64,000 nt of DNA, taken from Actinomyces qiguomingii. GTDB taxonomy: Bacteria > Actinomycetota > Actinomycetes > Actinomycetales > Actinomycetaceae. The DNA is taken from the NCBI RefSeq assembly GCF_004102025.1, contig NZ_CP025228.1:248001-312000 (forward strand). The letters run 5' to 3'. The translations under genes were made by a program, and so were the position numbers. Each line of letters begins with the position of its first letter. The first letter of the stretch is position 1. Under the pieces are notes generated by a model, which was not told where the DNA came from, did no database searches, and worked only from the letters and a program-made list of their open reading frames with translations. This document shows, piece after piece, positions 53,313 through 62,965 of the stretch.

Positions 53313-55087
53313 ACCGGCGCCTACCCGTCGCCGACGGCGCTGCCGTGCGCCGCCGCGCCGTCGAACTGATCGGGGAGCACAAGGGCGCCGTAGCGGCGGT
53401 CACGGCGATCCAGCTGCTGGCCGCCCTGGCCTCGGTGGGCATCCCGCGGGTGCTGGGCTCCATGGTGGACCTGGTGGCGGGCGCCGCGGGCGCCGAGGGT
53501 GCTGCGGCCGTCTCTGCGGCCGGCCGGCTGCAGGTACTGATCGCCGTCGTCATCGCCCTGGCGATCGGCAACGCCGCCCTGGCCGGCTGCGGTGAGTACC
53601 TAGCGCGCGTGCTGGGGGAGCGGGTTTTCGCCGAGCTGCGCGAGCGGCTGGTCGCCTCGGTTATGCACCTGCCGCTGTCGGTGGTCGAATCTGCCGGCAC
53701 CGGCGACCTGCTGGGCCGCACCGGCCGTGACCTGGAGTCCATCCGCAACGTCGTGCAGCGGGGCGTGAGCCAAATCCTCGTCATCGTGCTCACGCTGCTC
53801 ACGATCGTGGGCGCCGCCGTGTTCACCTCGCCGCGGCTCAGCCCGGCGCTGATCCTCCCACTGGTGGCCGTCCTGCCCGCCGCGCGCTGGTACCTGCGCC
53901 ACGCCGTGCCCGCCTACCGGGCCATGAACGCGATGTGGGCCGAGGTCGACGGCGTCGTCGCCGAGACCGCCGACCAGGCCGCCACCGTGGATGCCCACGG
54001 CCTGGGGGCGCGCCGCAATCGCATCCTGGACCGCGCCATGATAGAGGTCTGGTCCACCGAGCAGTACACGCTGTGGCTGCGCGTCGTCCTGATCACTGCC
54101 CTGGGACTGGGCTCCTTCGCGCCGGTGATCGCCGTCGTCGCCTGGGGCGCTTGGCTGGCGGGCCACGGGGCCGTCACCCTCGGTGCGATCACCACGGTGG
54201 CGCTGTACGCCGTCCAGTTGCGCACGCCCGTGTCCGAGATGACCTTCTGGATCGACTCCCTGCAGACGGCGGGCGCGGCCATGTCCCGCATCGTGGGCGT
54301 GGAGCTGGTCGCTCCCGACCGGGAGGCCACCAGCGGGGCGGTGACGGGCCGGCCTCCGCGTGTGCGCGGCGTCTCTTACGCCTACCTGCCCGGGCGCGAC
54401 GTGCTGCACGAGGTCGACCTGGAGCTGATTCCCGGGGAGCGGCTGGCCGTCGTCGGGCCGTCCGGTTCGGGCAAGTCGACGCTGGGCCGCATGCTCGCCG
54501 GCATTCACCCGCCCACACGCGGGCGGGTGGTCGTCGACGACGGCGATGGCGGCGTCGACCTGACCGCGCTCACCGAGGAGGCCCTGCACCGCGAGGTCGC
54601 GTTGGTGACCCAGGAGCACCATGTTTTCGCCTGTAGCCTGGCCGACAATCTGCGCCTGGCGCGCACGGACGCCGCCGACGCCGAACTGGAACGCGCCCTA
54701 CGAGTGGTGGGCGCCGCCGAGTGGGTGCGAGGACTGTCCGACGGACTGGACACGCGCGTAGGTGCCGGCGGGGTGCAGCTGACGCCCGGGCAGGCACAGC
54801 AGGTCGCCTTGGCGCGCATCGTGCTGATGGACCCGGCCACGCTGGTGCTGGACGAGGCCACCAGCCTGCTCGACCCCAGCGCCGCCCGCTCCGCCGAGCG
54901 CTCGCTGGACGCCGTCCTGGCCGGCCGCACCGTGGTGGCCATCGCCCACCGGCTGGACACGGCCGCTGCCGCCGACCGGGTGGCGGTCATGATCGACGGG
55001 CGGATCGTGGAACTGGGACCGCATGCCGAGCTGCTGGCCGCCGACGGCGAGTACGCCCGCCTGTGGCGCGCCTGGGCCGCCCACTGA
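53309..55087 (+). CDS. ABC exporter half-transporter with catalytic ATPase domain
   Basis: 592 residues. Six-helix domain (FAELRERLVASVMHLPLSVV; GDLLGRTGRDLESIRNVVQR), then a complete ATPase domain: Walker A GPSGSGKSTLGRMLAG, Q-loop VTQEHHVFACSLADNL, Walker B TLVLDEATSLLD, switch IAHRLDT. Its signature is altered to LTPGQAQQVALARI. The working ATP site would be built from this protein's Walker motifs and the partner's perfect signature. Substrate (drug, lipid or peptide) cannot be told. Confidence 0.92.
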   Translation: MNRRLPVADGAAVRRRAVELIGEHKGAVAAVTAIQLLAALASVGIPRVLGSMVDLVAGAAGAEGAAAVSAAGRLQVLIAVVIALAIGNAALAGCGEYLARVLGERVFAELRERLVASVMHLPLSVVESAGTGDLLGRTGRDLESIRNVVQRGVSQILVIVLTLLTIVGAAVFTSPRLSPALILPLVAVLPAARWYLRHAVPAYRAMNAMWAEVDGVVAETADQAATVDAHGLGARRNRILDRAMIEVWSTEQYTLWLRVVLITALGLGSFAPVIAVVAWGAWLAGHGAVTLGAITTVALYAVQLRTPVSEMTFWIDSLQTAGAAMSRIVGVELVAPDREATSGAVTGRPPRVRGVSYAYLPGRDVLHEVDLELIPGERLAVVGPSGSGKSTLGRMLAGIHPPTRGRVVVDDGDGGVDLTALTEEALHREVALVTQEHHVFACSLADNLRLARTDAADAELERALRVVGAAEWVRGLSDGLDTRVGAGGVQLTPGQAQQVALARIVLMDPATLVLDEATSLLDPSAARSAERSLDAVLAGRTVVAIAHRLDTAAAADRVAVMIDGRIVELGPHAELLAADGEYARLWRAWAAH

Positions 55088-55133
55088 CCGCCCACTGACC
55101 GCCCACTGACCGCCCACTGACCGCCTCTCCCCC

Positions 55134-55222
55134 GCGAGTTCGGTCGAAATAACCGCCGAGTTCGGTCGACGTTACTGCCGAGTTCGGTTGACGTTACTGC
55201 CGAGTTCGGTCGAAGTTACGGG
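55134..55222. repeat. 22-bp palindromic repeat array, 4 units (central GT), left member of an inverted pair
   Basis: Cores at 55134, 55156, 55178 and 55200; it ends TCGAAGTTACGGG. It faces the array at 55741-55875. A short CCGCCCACTGA tandem (55085-55125) lies just before it. Confidence 0.85.
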
Positions 55223-55740
55223 CCGAGGATGGCACCGATGACGCGCACAGGTCTGTTGGCGCGGCACCAACTTTGGAGCGGGTCGAAGGAGCGAGTCTCG
55301 GCTTGCCATCCGCTGCCTCGGGAGAACTCGCCAGTCCTGCTACGTTCACCTCACTGCCTGGAAGCTCGGACCTGTTCGCCTGCACGCCGTCGGCCCGGTG
55401 CGCATCTATCCCTGTGCAGTCTTGGACTTATCCGCACACGTGCGCGTTTAGCTCTCGCCTAAGAGTTCTGGGGGTTTCTCGCGGTAGGACGTCGTGAAGT
55501 TCCAAACCGCGTGAGGCGAAAAGACGTGCGTGGGTGGTGATAGACGGTCCTGTGTATGTTGAGTGTCCTGTATGCAGGCAGGTGGAGTGTCGAGCACGGG
55601 GGATAGTTCTCAATTACGTGCTCGGTCAACTAGTGAACGTGGCGGGATTGGGTGTTCGGCGGCTTGGCCACATGGTCGAGGGTGCGCTCGCGTGCCGGGT
55701 GTTAGGGCCGTAGTCGGCGCTTACGGATCTCGGCATGCAA
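55223..55740. other. Gene-free core of the second inverted-array element
   Basis: 518 bp enclosed by oppositely oriented arrays. I see no supported gene, no RNA gene and no copy of the 122-bp palindrome here. G+C is somewhat lower than in neighbouring genes. Confidence 0.5.
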
Positions 55741-55875
55741 CTTCGACCGAACTCGGCAGTAACGTCGACCGAACTCGGCAGTAACGTCGACCGAACTCGG
55801 CAGTAACGTCGACCGAACTCGGCAGTAACGTCGACCGAACTCGGCAGTAACGTCGACCGAACTCGGTGGTATTTT
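55741..55875. repeat. 22-bp palindromic repeat array, 6 units (central GT), right member of an inverted pair
   Basis: Cores CCGAACTCGG at 55747, 55769, 55791, 55813, 55835 and 55857; five inner spacers are identical. The orientation is opposite to 55134-55222. Confidence 0.87.
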
Positions 55876-56136
55876 GACGGGCGGCTCACTCTGGGACGAA
55901 CGTGGCTGCGCCTCCGACCGGGGCCTTGCCTCGCCTCGATCATGCGGCCGTCGGAGGCGGCAAGTGGACCGTCTCCACCGTGGAGCTGAGCACCGTCCCC
56001 ACCGACGCCCGTCGGGACGGTCCTGAAGGCGCTCGCCTCCGTGCCGTCCCAGCGGGCTGTCTCAGTGGGCCGTCCCAGCGGGCTGTCTCAGTGGGCCGTC
56101 TCAGTGGGCCTGACAAGATGGTTCGGTGCAGTGGAC

Positions 56137-57252
56137 TCAACTCACGCGATCGCCGCGACTGCGGCGGGCGTTTAGGTATGCGCCGAGCGCCAGCAGAGCG
56201 AGGCCGCAGACGATCCAGGCCGTCAGTACCCAAGGGCTTGCCCCCATGCCAGCGCCGTCGAAGTAGGCGGCCGAGCGCAGCCAGGTTCCGGCCGCACCCA
56301 CGGGTAGCAGCTGCCCAAATACTCCCCACCCGCTGGGGAGCCATTGCCACCCCGTAGCCAGCCCGGAGAGCGGGTTTGCCACGAACAGCATGGTTACCAC
56401 GCCGAGTCCCAGGCCCGCGTAGCCCATGAGCTCCTGCAGGCCGAGCAGCGTCAGTGAAATCGCCGCGATGCCCAGGCTCAGACCCGCCCACAGCAGCAGG
56501 AAGGAGCCGGCGACGGCGCCGAACCAGGTCTGCAGCACGGCGGCTACGCACAGGCCGCCCAGTGCGGCGATTCCGATCGCCCCCAGGGCCCGCTTCCACG
56601 GAGAAGTGCGCAGCACCAGGCTTAGGACCACGCCCGAGGCGAGGCCCCCGAACACCAGTGGCAGCGCGACCGCGGACAGGGCCACGCCGGACGGGTCCTC
56701 GGCGGTTAGGGGTGCGACGTCGGTAACGGTGACAGTCTGCGAGGCGCTTGCCTCCTGCTGGACCTGCGCGAGCGTTGCGGCGTCGGCACCCTGCGCCTGG
56801 GCGGCGGTCACGGCCTGTGCGTCCAGCTGTGCTTCCAGCGCGGTGGCGAGGTTAGTCAGTAGCGCGGCGTAGGGGCTGCCTGCGCCGGAGGCAGTTACGA
56901 CCTCGACTTGCTGGCCCGACTCGTCGGCGGTGATGGCGATCCCGCCGATGGTTTCGCGGTTCTCAACCGCGCTGGTCACCGCCTGGGCGTCCTCGACGAC
57001 GGTCACGTCGAACACTCCGGGTGCGGAGGTCTCTAGCTGCGTCAGCAACTGCTCACGCGCGGCCTCGGGCGCCGCCAGGGCCAGGGGCAGGTCTTTGGCT
57101 CCGGAGCTGATCGACGGCGCCAGGAACGCCAGGAGCATGAGGATGATGACGATGGGAATGCCGATGGTCGCCAGTAGGAGCCCGCGGGTGGAGTGCCGCG
57201 GGTCCTGGGGTGCGGCGGGTGCCGGCGCCGGGGTGGTGTCTGAGGTGGTCAT
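56137..57252 (-). CDS. ABC-2-type/YhgE-Pip-like membrane protein
   Basis: 371 residues. First helix GLLLATIGIPIVIILMLLAF, a 150-residue outer region (QQEVEVVTASGAGSPYAALL-like, Gln/Ala-rich), then five helices (ALPLVFGGLASGVVLSLVLR; WFGAVAGSFLLLWAGLSLGI; YAGLGLGVVTMLFVANPLSG). This layout matches YhgE/Pip-type and ABC-2 permeases. The ATG at 57252 starts the protein with a Pro-rich cytosolic tail; longer frames upstream lack support. It is divergent from a TetR-type regulator, a usual pairing in which the regulator controls the exporter-like gene. Confidence 0.82.
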   Translation of the reverse strand: MTTSDTTPAPAPAAPQDPRHSTRGLLLATIGIPIVIILMLLAFLAPSISSGAKDLPLALAAPEAAREQLLTQLETSAPGVFDVTVVEDAQAVTSAVENRETIGGIAITADESGQQVEVVTASGAGSPYAALLTNLATALEAQLDAQAVTAAQAQGADAATLAQVQQEASASQTVTVTDVAPLTAEDPSGVALSAVALPLVFGGLASGVVLSLVLRTSPWKRALGAIGIAALGGLCVAAVLQTWFGAVAGSFLLLWAGLSLGIAAISLTLLGLQELMGYAGLGLGVVTMLFVANPLSGLATGWQWLPSGWGVFGQLLPVGAAGTWLRSAAYFDGAGMGASPWVLTAWIVCGLALLALGAYLNARRSRGDRVS

Positions 57253-57281
57253 CGCTTGCTCGATTCTGTAAATGGAACGGA

Positions 57282-57316
57282 ATGCTCCGGATGTGTACCG
57301 GAGCGTATCGCTCCGG
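57282..57316. promoter_or_regulatory. Candidate TetR operator in the divergent region
   Basis: CCGGAGCG-TAT-CGCTCCGG (57298-57316) is a perfect inverted repeat, and an extra half-site GCTCCGG at 57284 makes a second, overlapping pair with the middle arm. It lies between the two divergent starts at 57252 and 57370. Confidence 0.7.
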
Positions 57317-57369
57317 ATGTAGTCTGGGCAAGCCCGCGGTGCCGCCCCGCGGGGGAGAGGAGCATCACC

Positions 57370-57927
57370 ATGCGTGTGGACGCCGTTGCCAACCGGGAGG
57401 CGATCGTCGAGGCCGCTAGGAACCTGTTTGCCGATGTCGGGGTGGACGTACCGGTAAGGAGAATCGCGGCTCAGGCGGGCGTGGGCATGGGCACGCTGTA
57501 CCGGCACTTCCCGGATCGGATGAGCCTGGTGATCGGGGTTGCCGACAAGGTTTACGAACATCTGGATGCGTCCGCGGGGCGCTGCGAACAGGCCTGGGAG
57601 CATGACTCCGAATCCGCCTGGGAGGGCTTTGTGCGGGAGTTGGCGGCGCTGCGGTTAGGGCGGCTGCTGATGCAGGTCGGCGCCGACTCTGAACTGTTCG
57701 CGGTGGGCGGGCCGGGGCCCGCACTGCGCGAGCGCGCCCTTGAGCGGATCGCGCAGGTGCTTGAAAAGGCCCGCGCGGCGGGGCTGGTGCGTCAAGACGT
57801 GGACCCCGTCCGTTTTCAAGTCGGCGTGGTCGAGGTGTCTCGACCGCTGGGGGAGGTTGTTGATGAAATGGCCCCCGGCTGGCAGGACTGGTTGGTCGAC
57901 GTCTACCTGCGGGGGCTGCGGCCATGA
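57370..57927 (+). CDS. TetR-family transcriptional regulator
   Basis: 185 residues. Helix-turn-helix at the N-terminus (NREAIVEAARNLFADVGVDV, then RRIAAQAGVGMGTLYRHFPD), with a variable helical ligand domain behind it. The ATG at 57370 has GAGGAG at 8 bases; an upstream frame from 57256 crosses the operator and is rejected. It presumably represses the divergent membrane-protein gene and itself through the palindromes at 57282-57316. Confidence 0.92.
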   Translation: MRVDAVANREAIVEAARNLFADVGVDVPVRRIAAQAGVGMGTLYRHFPDRMSLVIGVADKVYEHLDASAGRCEQAWEHDSESAWEGFVRELAALRLGRLLMQVGADSELFAVGGPGPALRERALERIAQVLEKARAAGLVRQDVDPVRFQVGVVEVSRPLGEVVDEMAPGWQDWLVDVYLRGLRP

Positions 57928-58096
57928 GCGACGGCGCTGCCCGTAGAGGCGCGCCCAAATGCGGTGCCCGCAGAAGCACACCCAAATGCGCTGCCCGCGT
58001 CCGCTCGGGCCGCAACGCCGTGGTGTCTTGACAGGTGTGGGGCCTTCCTGGAAGCGTCTGACTAGACTCGTTGTCAACAGGCAGGAGGGTGTTCCC

Positions 58097-60937
58097 ATGG
58101 CCATCACCACCCCGGTGCATCACGACGCTCCGGTCCGCCATGAGCTGCCCGGTGTGGGGGAGGCTCGCGCCTACTGGGTTGATGAGTCCACGCTGGCCTG
58201 GCCAGCCGACATGTTTCCGGCGATGGTAGACGCTCACTCCCTGGGTGTGCGTGCGACGGAGGAGACCGAGCCCCGCATGCCCGTAACCTTCGGGCTGGTC
58301 ACGGCGCCCGAAGGCGGTGCGCGCATTGTGGATGGCATTTTGGATCGTGGCCCCGGCGGCACGGAGATCCCCCTGGCCATTGTCGGCTCCTTGGAGGACC
58401 TGCTCGGCGAGGAGGCCATGGCCGCGGTCCCCGCCCTGCGCGGCTATCTCGCCCTGTCATTGGAGGACGAGTTCGGCGGACGCAGTGTTGAGCGCGAGGA
58501 CATAACACTGCTGCTGGCCGGCCAGTTGGCGGTCGTGCAGCGCACCGCCGCCTCCACCGGCGGCTGGATCACCGCCTTCACCGGTGTTCAGACCTGGCCG
58601 CTGCTGGACCACCTGTACGCCGACGCCGCCGCCCGGGACGGCTCGGCCCCGCTGGGCGCCAGCATCGGCCCCGACGGCGTCCCCACCTTCTCTCTGTGGG
58701 CGCCCACCGCCGTCGACGTGGCCCTGCTCGCCTGGCCAACCGGCGACCCCACCGGCTGCGCGCCGCTGATCGACGCCGATCCGATCCGCGTGCCCGCCGA
58801 CCGGGTCGACGCCGGATCCTGGGATGGCCGCTGGAAGGTGGGCGGGCCGGCCGCCACCGCCGCCGGCATCGACGCCGGCTCCCAGTACCTGTGGGAGGTA
58901 CGCGTTTACGTCCCGGCCACCGGCCGTGTGGAGACGAATCTGGTAACCGACCCCTATTCGCGCGCGCTAACCGTGGACTCGCGCAGGAGCGTCGTCGTCG
59001 ACCTGGGGCAGCGCGCGCTCAAGCCTTCGAGCTGGCGGGAGAACCTGAGCCCCGTCGTCGCCAATGACGCCGCCCGCGCCATCTACGAGCTACACGTGCG
59101 CGACTTCTCCGCCGCTGACGCCTCCGTGCCCGAGCAGCTGCGTGGCACCTACGGAGCCTTCGCCGTCGTCTCCGACGGCACCCGCCACCTGCGCAGTCTC
59201 GCGGCCGCCGGCATCGACACCCTGCACCTGCTGCCCACCTTCGACTTCTGCTCCGTGCCCGAGGACCGGGCCGCCCAGCGTGCCCCACACATTCCCCGCG
59301 ATGCCTCCCCGGCCTCGCGTCGCCCGCAGGCCGCCATCACCGCCGTCGCCGATCAAGACGCCTACAACTGGGGCTACGACCCCTGGCACTGGCTGGTCCC
59401 GGAGGGTTCCTATGCGCGCGAGGGACGCCAGGACGGCGGGGCGCGCGTATATGAGTTCCGGGAGATGGTCGGCGCCATTCACGGCATGGGCCTGCAGGTG
59501 GTGCTCGATCAGGTCTTCAACCACACGGGCGCTTCCGGGCAGGAGGCACACAGCGTCCTAGACCGGATCGTGCCCGGCTACTACCACCGGCTGGACGCCG
59601 CGGGGAACGTGGAGATGTCCACCTGCTGTAACAACATCGCCACCGAGCACCGTATGGCCGAACGGCTCATGATCGACGCCTGCGTGTCCTGGGTGGTCGA
59701 CTACCGCGTCGACGGCTTCCGCTTCGACCTGATGGGCTACCACTCGCTTGAGACCATGGCCCGGCTCCGGGATGCGTTGGCGCAGGTCGCGGACGACGCC
59801 GTCGGCCACTCTATCTACCTGTATGGGGAGGGCTGGAACATGGGGGAGGTGGCCAACAACGCCCTGTTCACCCAGGCCACCCAGGGGCAGGCAGGATTGC
59901 TGGGCATCGGCACCTTCAACGACCGTGTTCGCGACGCCGTCCACGGACGCAGCGACGACACCGACCCGCGCGTGCCGCAGGGTCTGGGCAACGGTGAGCT
60001 GACCGAACCAAACGGCTTTGACGACCGCTCCGAGGAGACCAAGCGCGCCGACCTGGCCTGGCGCACCGACCTGGTGCGTCTGGCACTGGCCGGGAACCTG
60101 CGTGACTTCGAGCTACCCGGTTCCCATGGGCAGTGGGCCAGGGGCGAGGAGATCCGCTACGGCGACGAGCCCGCCGCGTACGGGCTGGTCCCCACCGACT
60201 CCATCAACTACGTCGACGCCCACGACGATGAGACCCTGTTCGACCGGCTCGCCTACAAGCTGCCGCTCCATACCCCCATGGCCGAGCGCATCCGCATGAA
60301 CACACTGTGCCTGGCCACGGTCACGCTCGGACAGTCCCCCTGCTTCTGGGCGGCGGGCACGGAACTGCTGCGCAGCAAGTCGCTGGACACCGACTCCTAC
60401 AACTCCGGCGACCATTTCAACGCGATCGACTGGACCGGGCAGGACAACGGCTGGGGACGGGGCCTGCCGCCCGCATCCCGCAACTTCGATGCCTGGGTGG
60501 TGCAGGCGGGCATTCTCATGCGCGAGGACCTGCGCCCCACCGCGGCGGACATTGCCACGGCTCGGCAGCAGGCGCTCGACCTGCTGCGGCTGCGGCGCTC
60601 CAGTCAGTTGTTCTCCCTGGGATCGGCCGCGCTCATCCGCGAGCGGGTGTCCTTCCCCACCGGTGATTTCGACGCTCCGGGCCTGGTGGTTATGCTGATC
60701 GACGACGGCGCCGGGGACAGCGACATCGACCCTGACCTGGACGGCCTGCTCGTGGTCATCAACCCCGCGCCCGGCACCGTGGAGCAACGGGTGGATGCGC
60801 TGGTGGACCGTTACTTCGAGCTGAGCGACATCCAGCTGGAGGGAGCGGACCCGGTCGTCAAGGGCACTCGTTTCTATGCCAACACCGGCGCCATCACGAT
60901 CCCCGGCCGCACCGTCGCCGTCCTGTACGAGCGCTGA
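58097..60937 (+). CDS. Pullulanase-type alpha-1,6-glucosidase (GH13)
   Basis: 946 residues, no signal peptide, so it debranches glycogen or imported branched maltodextrins in the cytoplasm. N-terminal beta-domains (ARAYWVDESTLAWPADMF), a CBM48-like module near 190-300 (PTFSLWAPTAVDVALLAW), then the GH13 barrel: YELHVRDFSAADASVP, the pullulanase hallmark YNWGYDPWHWLVPEGSYA, VVLDQVFNHTGASG, nucleophile Asp in VDGFRFDLMGYH, acid Glu in YLYGEGWNMGEVANNAL and YVDAHDDETLFDRLAYKL. A C-terminal DUF3372-like domain follows. The ATG at 58097 has GGAGG at 8 bases; starts further upstream lie in a 27-bp direct repeat near 57945-58000 and are rejected. Confidence 0.93.
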   Translation: MAITTPVHHDAPVRHELPGVGEARAYWVDESTLAWPADMFPAMVDAHSLGVRATEETEPRMPVTFGLVTAPEGGARIVDGILDRGPGGTEIPLAIVGSLEDLLGEEAMAAVPALRGYLALSLEDEFGGRSVEREDITLLLAGQLAVVQRTAASTGGWITAFTGVQTWPLLDHLYADAAARDGSAPLGASIGPDGVPTFSLWAPTAVDVALLAWPTGDPTGCAPLIDADPIRVPADRVDAGSWDGRWKVGGPAATAAGIDAGSQYLWEVRVYVPATGRVETNLVTDPYSRALTVDSRRSVVVDLGQRALKPSSWRENLSPVVANDAARAIYELHVRDFSAADASVPEQLRGTYGAFAVVSDGTRHLRSLAAAGIDTLHLLPTFDFCSVPEDRAAQRAPHIPRDASPASRRPQAAITAVADQDAYNWGYDPWHWLVPEGSYAREGRQDGGARVYEFREMVGAIHGMGLQVVLDQVFNHTGASGQEAHSVLDRIVPGYYHRLDAAGNVEMSTCCNNIATEHRMAERLMIDACVSWVVDYRVDGFRFDLMGYHSLETMARLRDALAQVADDAVGHSIYLYGEGWNMGEVANNALFTQATQGQAGLLGIGTFNDRVRDAVHGRSDDTDPRVPQGLGNGELTEPNGFDDRSEETKRADLAWRTDLVRLALAGNLRDFELPGSHGQWARGEEIRYGDEPAAYGLVPTDSINYVDAHDDETLFDRLAYKLPLHTPMAERIRMNTLCLATVTLGQSPCFWAAGTELLRSKSLDTDSYNSGDHFNAIDWTGQDNGWGRGLPPASRNFDAWVVQAGILMREDLRPTAADIATARQQALDLLRLRRSSQLFSLGSAALIRERVSFPTGDFDAPGLVVMLIDDGAGDSDIDPDLDGLLVVINPAPGTVEQRVDALVDRYFELSDIQLEGADPVVKGTRFYANTGAITIPGRTVAVLYER

Positions 60938-60992
60938 CCATGCGCATTGGCCACAAGCGCCGACCGCAAGCACTTACCGCCGCCGCCCTTCA

Positions 60993-61172
60993 CCGAGGTC
61001 GGTAGATATAACCGCCGAGGTCGGTTGAAGTTACGTGCCGAGGTCGGTAGATATAACCGCCGAGGTCGGTTGAAGTTACGTGCCGAGGTCGGTAGATATA
61101 ACCGCCGAGGTCGGTTGAAGTTACGTGCCGAGGTCGGTAGTTATAACCGCCGAGGTCGGTTGATATGGCGGC
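60993..61172. repeat. 22/23-bp palindromic repeat array, 8 units (central GG)
   Basis: Cores CCGAGGTCGG at 60993, 61015, 61038, 61060, 61083, 61105, 61128 and 61150. Spacing alternates 22 and 23 bp, forming a 45-bp higher-order unit (TAGATATAACCG alternating with TTGAAGTTACGTG). It fills the gap between two convergent genes. Confidence 0.9.
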
Positions 61173-61175
61173 GGC

Positions 61176-62663
61176 TCATTGTTCAGAGCGCAGCTTGGCG
61201 CGCAGGCCGTCCCAGTAGGCCAGGCGCTCGCGGATGCGCCGTTCGTGGCCGTGAGCGGTGGGCTCGTACAGGCGCTCGCGCTGCTTACGGGGCGGGAGGT
61301 CCGCGGGCATGTAGTCGGCGCCGGAGAATCCCTCCGGGGTGTCCGGGTCATACTGGTAGCCCTCGCCGTAACCCAGCTCTTTCATCAGGCGGGTCGGCGC
61401 GTTCAGTATGTGCGCCGGCGGCATGAGCGAGCCGGTTTGCCGCGCCAGCTTCGTCGCCCGCCCCAGGGCCCGGTAGACACTGATCGACTTCGGCGCCGTC
61501 GCCAGGTAGACGACCGCCTGGGCGATGGCCAGCTCACCCTCCGGGGAGCCCAGCCGCTCGTAGGCGCCCCACGCGGCCAGAGTCATCTGCAGCGCGCCGG
61601 GATCGGCCATGCCCACGTCCTCGGAGGCGAAGCGCACCAGGCGCCGCGCGACATACAGTGGGTCCTCCCCGCCGGCCAGCATGCGCGCCAGCCAATACAG
61701 GGCGGCGTCCGGGTCGGAGCCGCGCATGGACTTGTGGAGTGCGGAAATGAGGTTGTAGTGCTCCTCGGAGGACTTGTCATACAAGGGCGCGCGGGAGGCG
61801 ATGACGGCGGCCAGGTCCTCCTCATTCAGGTCAACCGGTCCGGTCTGGGCGGTGCCTGTGCGCATGGTGGAGTCCTCGGCCGCGGCCGGCTCAGAGTTCA
61901 CAGATTGACCAGCGGGTGCGGTCGCGGCTGGGCTGGTACCGCTGCTCTCCTGTGAGCCCGTCATCCCTTGGGAATCCGCATAGCCGATGACCTGCTCGAC
62001 CATGCCCAGCAGGTAGCGGCCGTCGCCGTCGGCCATGGATAGCAGCGCGCGGCGGGCACCGTCGGTCAGGGGGAGTCGGCGCCCGAGCAGCGCCTCGGCG
62101 CGGGTGAGGAGCTCAGCGAGGGCGGCGTCGTTGAGCCGGTGCAGCACCAGTACCTGGCAGCGGGACAGCAGCGCCCCATTGAGCTCGAAGCTGGGGTTCT
62201 CCGTGGTGGCGCCCACGAGCACCACCGTGCCGTCTTCCACATACGGCAGGAAGGAGTCCTGCTGGGCACGGTTGAAGCGGTGGATCTCGTCGACGAACAG
62301 CAGCGTCCCCTGGCCGATCCCGCGGCGGCGCGCCGCCGCGGCGAACACCTTGCGCAGGTCGGCCACCCCGGAGAAGGTGGCCGACACCTGCTCGAACACC
62401 AGGCCGGTGCGGTTTGCCAGCAGCCGGGCGATGGTGGTCTTACCGCAGCCGGGCGGGCCCCACAGGATGATTGAGGCCAGGCGCCCGGCGGACACCATCC
62501 GCCCCAGCGGAGCGTCCGCGGCCAGCAGGTGGTCCTGGCCGACGACATCGTCGAGTGTGCGCGGCCGCAGCCGGTCTGCCAGCGGCCGGGTGGGGTCGTC
62601 GACGATCGGGCCGCCGGCATCGGCCGCGGCGTCGAAGAGCGAGGGGGCGTCCTCCGGACTCAT
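61176..62663 (-). CDS. rarA: Replication-associated recombination ATPase RarA (MgsA)
   Basis: 495 residues. Clamp-loader-like AAA+ protein that acts at stalled replication forks. Walker A LWGPPGCGKTTIARLLAN, Walker B LLFVDEIHRFNRAQQDSF, sensor 1 LVGATTENPSFELNGALLSR, then the RarA C-terminal region: PLYDKSSEEHYNLISALHKS, MRGSDPDAALYWLARMLAGG, DVGMADPGAL and GEGYQYDPDTPEGF. About 45 residues of low-complexity Ser/Thr/Ala/Glu (near 230-275) are inserted before the lid helices; most homologues are about 430-450 residues long. Its stop is 4 bp from the 22-bp repeat array. Confidence 0.93.
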   Translation of the reverse strand: MSPEDAPSLFDAAADAGGPIVDDPTRPLADRLRPRTLDDVVGQDHLLAADAPLGRMVSAGRLASIILWGPPGCGKTTIARLLANRTGLVFEQVSATFSGVADLRKVFAAAARRRGIGQGTLLFVDEIHRFNRAQQDSFLPYVEDGTVVLVGATTENPSFELNGALLSRCQVLVLHRLNDAALAELLTRAEALLGRRLPLTDGARRALLSMADGDGRYLLGMVEQVIGYADSQGMTGSQESSGTSPAATAPAGQSVNSEPAAAEDSTMRTGTAQTGPVDLNEEDLAAVIASRAPLYDKSSEEHYNLISALHKSMRGSDPDAALYWLARMLAGGEDPLYVARRLVRFASEDVGMADPGALQMTLAAWGAYERLGSPEGELAIAQAVVYLATAPKSISVYRALGRATKLARQTGSLMPPAHILNAPTRLMKELGYGEGYQYDPDTPEGFSGADYMPADLPPRKQRERLYEPTAHGHERRIRERLAYWDGLRAKLRSEQ

Positions 62664-62792
62664 GACTCCAGGCTACGGGGTGGCCCGGAGACCGTATGCG
62701 CGTGGCCACTGCGGCACGCCGACCAGGCGTCCGTGCCCGGTTCACCGGTGTAGAAGCGCGGATCCAGGGCGCGGGCTGGGTCAAGGTGGCAC

Positions 62793-62899
62793 GGAATGCA
62801 GCACTTTATGGGCCGGCCAGGTAGTGAGGCTTCGGCGGTCCGGCGGAGTTAGGCCGTTTCTGGCGTTGCAGTACGCGCGGTGCGTATGAAAGTGCTGCA
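62793..62899. promoter_or_regulatory. Inverted pair of ATGCAGCACTTT sites
   Basis: ATGCAGCACTTT (about 62798) and AAAGTGCTGCAT (about 62887) are exact complements, some 75 bp apart, between rarA and the SPFH gene. They may be a protein-binding pair or the arms of a hairpin. Confidence 0.5.
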
Positions 62900-62965
62900 T
62901 TTTGTGACAGGTGTGGACCTGCGGGTCGATGGCGGTATGGGAAGAGGCTTGCCGTCGACCGAAAA

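Noticed and set aside
60993..61172. CRISPR array, suggested by regularly spaced repeats
   Set aside because: The units are contiguous 22-23-bp tandem repeats with near-identical spacers. There are no unique spacers and no cas genes.
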